A stretch of DNA of 5,321 nt from assembly GCA_025456495.1 (NCBI GenBank), contig JALOKO010000312.1, positions 1-5,321 on the forward strand, in the 5' to 3' direction. This DNA is from Bryobacterales bacterium. GTDB lineage: Bacteria; Acidobacteriota; Terriglobia; Bryobacterales; Bryobacteraceae. Below are positions 4,536 to 5,321 of this stretch, piece by piece. Each line of letters starts with the position of its first letter. Positions within the stretch are counted from its first letter, which is position 1. The translations under genes were made by a program, and so were the position numbers. The notes under the pieces were generated by a model. The model saw only the letters and a program-made list of their open reading frames with translations. It searched no databases and had not been told where the DNA came from.

Positions 4536-5321
4536 ATGAGCAGGCTCGCGCGAGGAAACAGAGCGGGAATGGGTCCGGCATGGCAATGCGCGATCCGTCT
4601 GATTGCAAGCCTGTTTCTGATGCAGGGGCAAGCGATGGCGCAAGCGCCGGAACGTGTTTTGCGCGGAGTCGTGCTGGATGGGTCCGGCGCGGCGGTGGCG
4701 GCGGCGCAGGTGGAGCTCCGGGATGCGCAAGAGCAGGTGCTGGCATCGATTGCCACCAGCGAGAGGGGAGAGTTTTCGTTTCGCGATGAAGGCCGCGCAG
4801 CCCAGTCCCTTCAGGTGCAGGCGGTCGGATTCCGTCTGGAACGGCTTCGCTTGCGGGATGCCGCTCCCGGAGCGTTGGTCATTCGTCTCAGCCCGGAGGT
4901 GCGAACGGAAAGCATCACCGTCTCCGCCGCCCGCACGGAAATGCCGTTGACCGCCTTGCCCAACTCGGCGGTATTGCTGGAGAAAGAAACGGTGGACATC
5001 CAGCGACTTTTCTCAGACGACCTCGCCTCGGTTTTGGAAAAGACGATTCCCGGTTTCGGACCCAGCCTGCGCAAGATGGCCGGCCGCGCAGAGAGCCTCC
5101 GCGGACGAAATCCGCTGTACATGATCAACGGCGTCACGCAACACAACGCGCTCCGTGATGGACAGCGGGACGGCTACACCATTGACATGGACTTCCTGGA
5201 AACCGTTGAGGTGATTCAAGGCTCCAACGCGCTGCAGGGAGTGGGCGCCACCGGTGGAGTGGTGAACATGGTCACCAAGTCCGCTCCGGTGGACGGCACG
5301 TGGCGGCATGATGTTCGCCTG
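4536..5321 (+). CDS. TonB-dependent outer-membrane receptor, N-terminal part (carboxypeptidase-regulatory-like domain plus plug)
   Basis: The reading frame is open to the window edge, giving 262 residues, so the beta-barrel is outside. Numbering from the ATG at 4536: residues 1-37 look like a Sec signal peptide with an Arg-rich start, hydrophobic core AIRLIASLFLM (19-29) and a cut near AMAQA. Residues 39-118 form a carboxypeptidase-regulatory-like beta-sandwich domain (RGVVLDGSGAAVAAAQVEL, then GEFSF). SITVSA (126-131) resembles a TonB box. Residues 135-250 are the plug: LRGRNPLYMINGV (188-200) and FLETVEVIQGSNALQGVGATGGVVNMVTK (220-248) in the usual order. Such receptors import siderophores, cofactors or glycans across the outer membrane using TonB energy; the substrate cannot be told here. 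The start is uncertain: in-frame ATGs also lie at 4473, 4506, 4509 and 4569, and an in-frame TAA at 4449-4451 sets the limit. The ATG at 4569 has GAGGA (4552-4556) upstream but loses the Arg-rich signal-peptide start. Confidence 0.88.
   Translation, partial: MSRLARGNRAGMGPAWQCAIRLIASLFLMQGQAMAQAPERVLRGVVLDGSGAAVAAAQVELRDAQEQVLASIATSERGEFSFRDEGRAAQSLQVQAVGFRLERLRLRDAAPGALVIRLSPEVRTESITVSAARTEMPLTALPNSAVLLEKETVDIQRLFSDDLASVLEKTIPGFGPSLRKMAGRAESLRGRNPLYMINGVTQHNALRDGQRDGYTIDMDFLETVEVIQGSNALQGVGATGGVVNMVTKSAPVDGTWRHDVRL

Noticed and set aside
4266..4730. Minus-strand frame of 154 residues over the receptor leader
   Set aside because: It overlaps the promoter region and the start of the receptor, has no ribosome site of note and no recognisable motif.

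Overview
The window looks like chromosomal DNA from a GC-rich bacterium. The TonB-dependent receptor carries an N-terminal carboxypeptidase-regulatory-like domain, and the sheath-like protein fuses TssB- and TssC-like segments. Together with the high GC content these make Acidobacteriota a reasonable guess, but no marker gene here proves it. No insertion sequence, integrase or CRISPR array is visible.

Layout from left to right: (1) positions 1-47 are the 3' part of a long-variable-arm tRNA, probably tRNA-Leu, cut by the window edge. (2) On the minus strand is a small stand-alone histidine phosphotransfer (Hpt) protein (129-557), then a 194-bp gap, then a 534-residue protein (752-2356). The larger protein has a coiled coil, three 27-residue repeats and a PD-(D/E)XK nuclease-like segment. 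(3) A 145-bp divergent intergenic region follows. (4) On the plus strand (2502-4046) is a 514-residue protein with a TssB-like N-terminus joined by a Pro/Ala-rich linker to a TssC-like core, so both type VI contractile sheath subunits lie in one chain. It ends before the usual TssC C-terminal region. (5) A 489-bp gap holds two different short tandem repeat tracts, a strong hairpin, a sigma70-like promoter and a 13-bp palindrome. (6) From about 4536 to the window edge is the start of a TonB-dependent outer-membrane receptor: signal peptide, carboxypeptidase-regulatory-like domain, TonB-box-like segment and plug.

The unit most worth attention is the divergent pair at 752-4046: a repeat-containing coiled-coil protein with a nuclease-like fold beside a one-chain, C-terminally short sheath protein. 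No other type VI component (baseplate, Hcp, VgrG, ClpV, membrane complex) lies in this window. The sheath protein is therefore either the edge of a cluster outside it or an orphan with its own role. The Hpt protein, the receptor and the tRNA have no evident functional tie to that pair.
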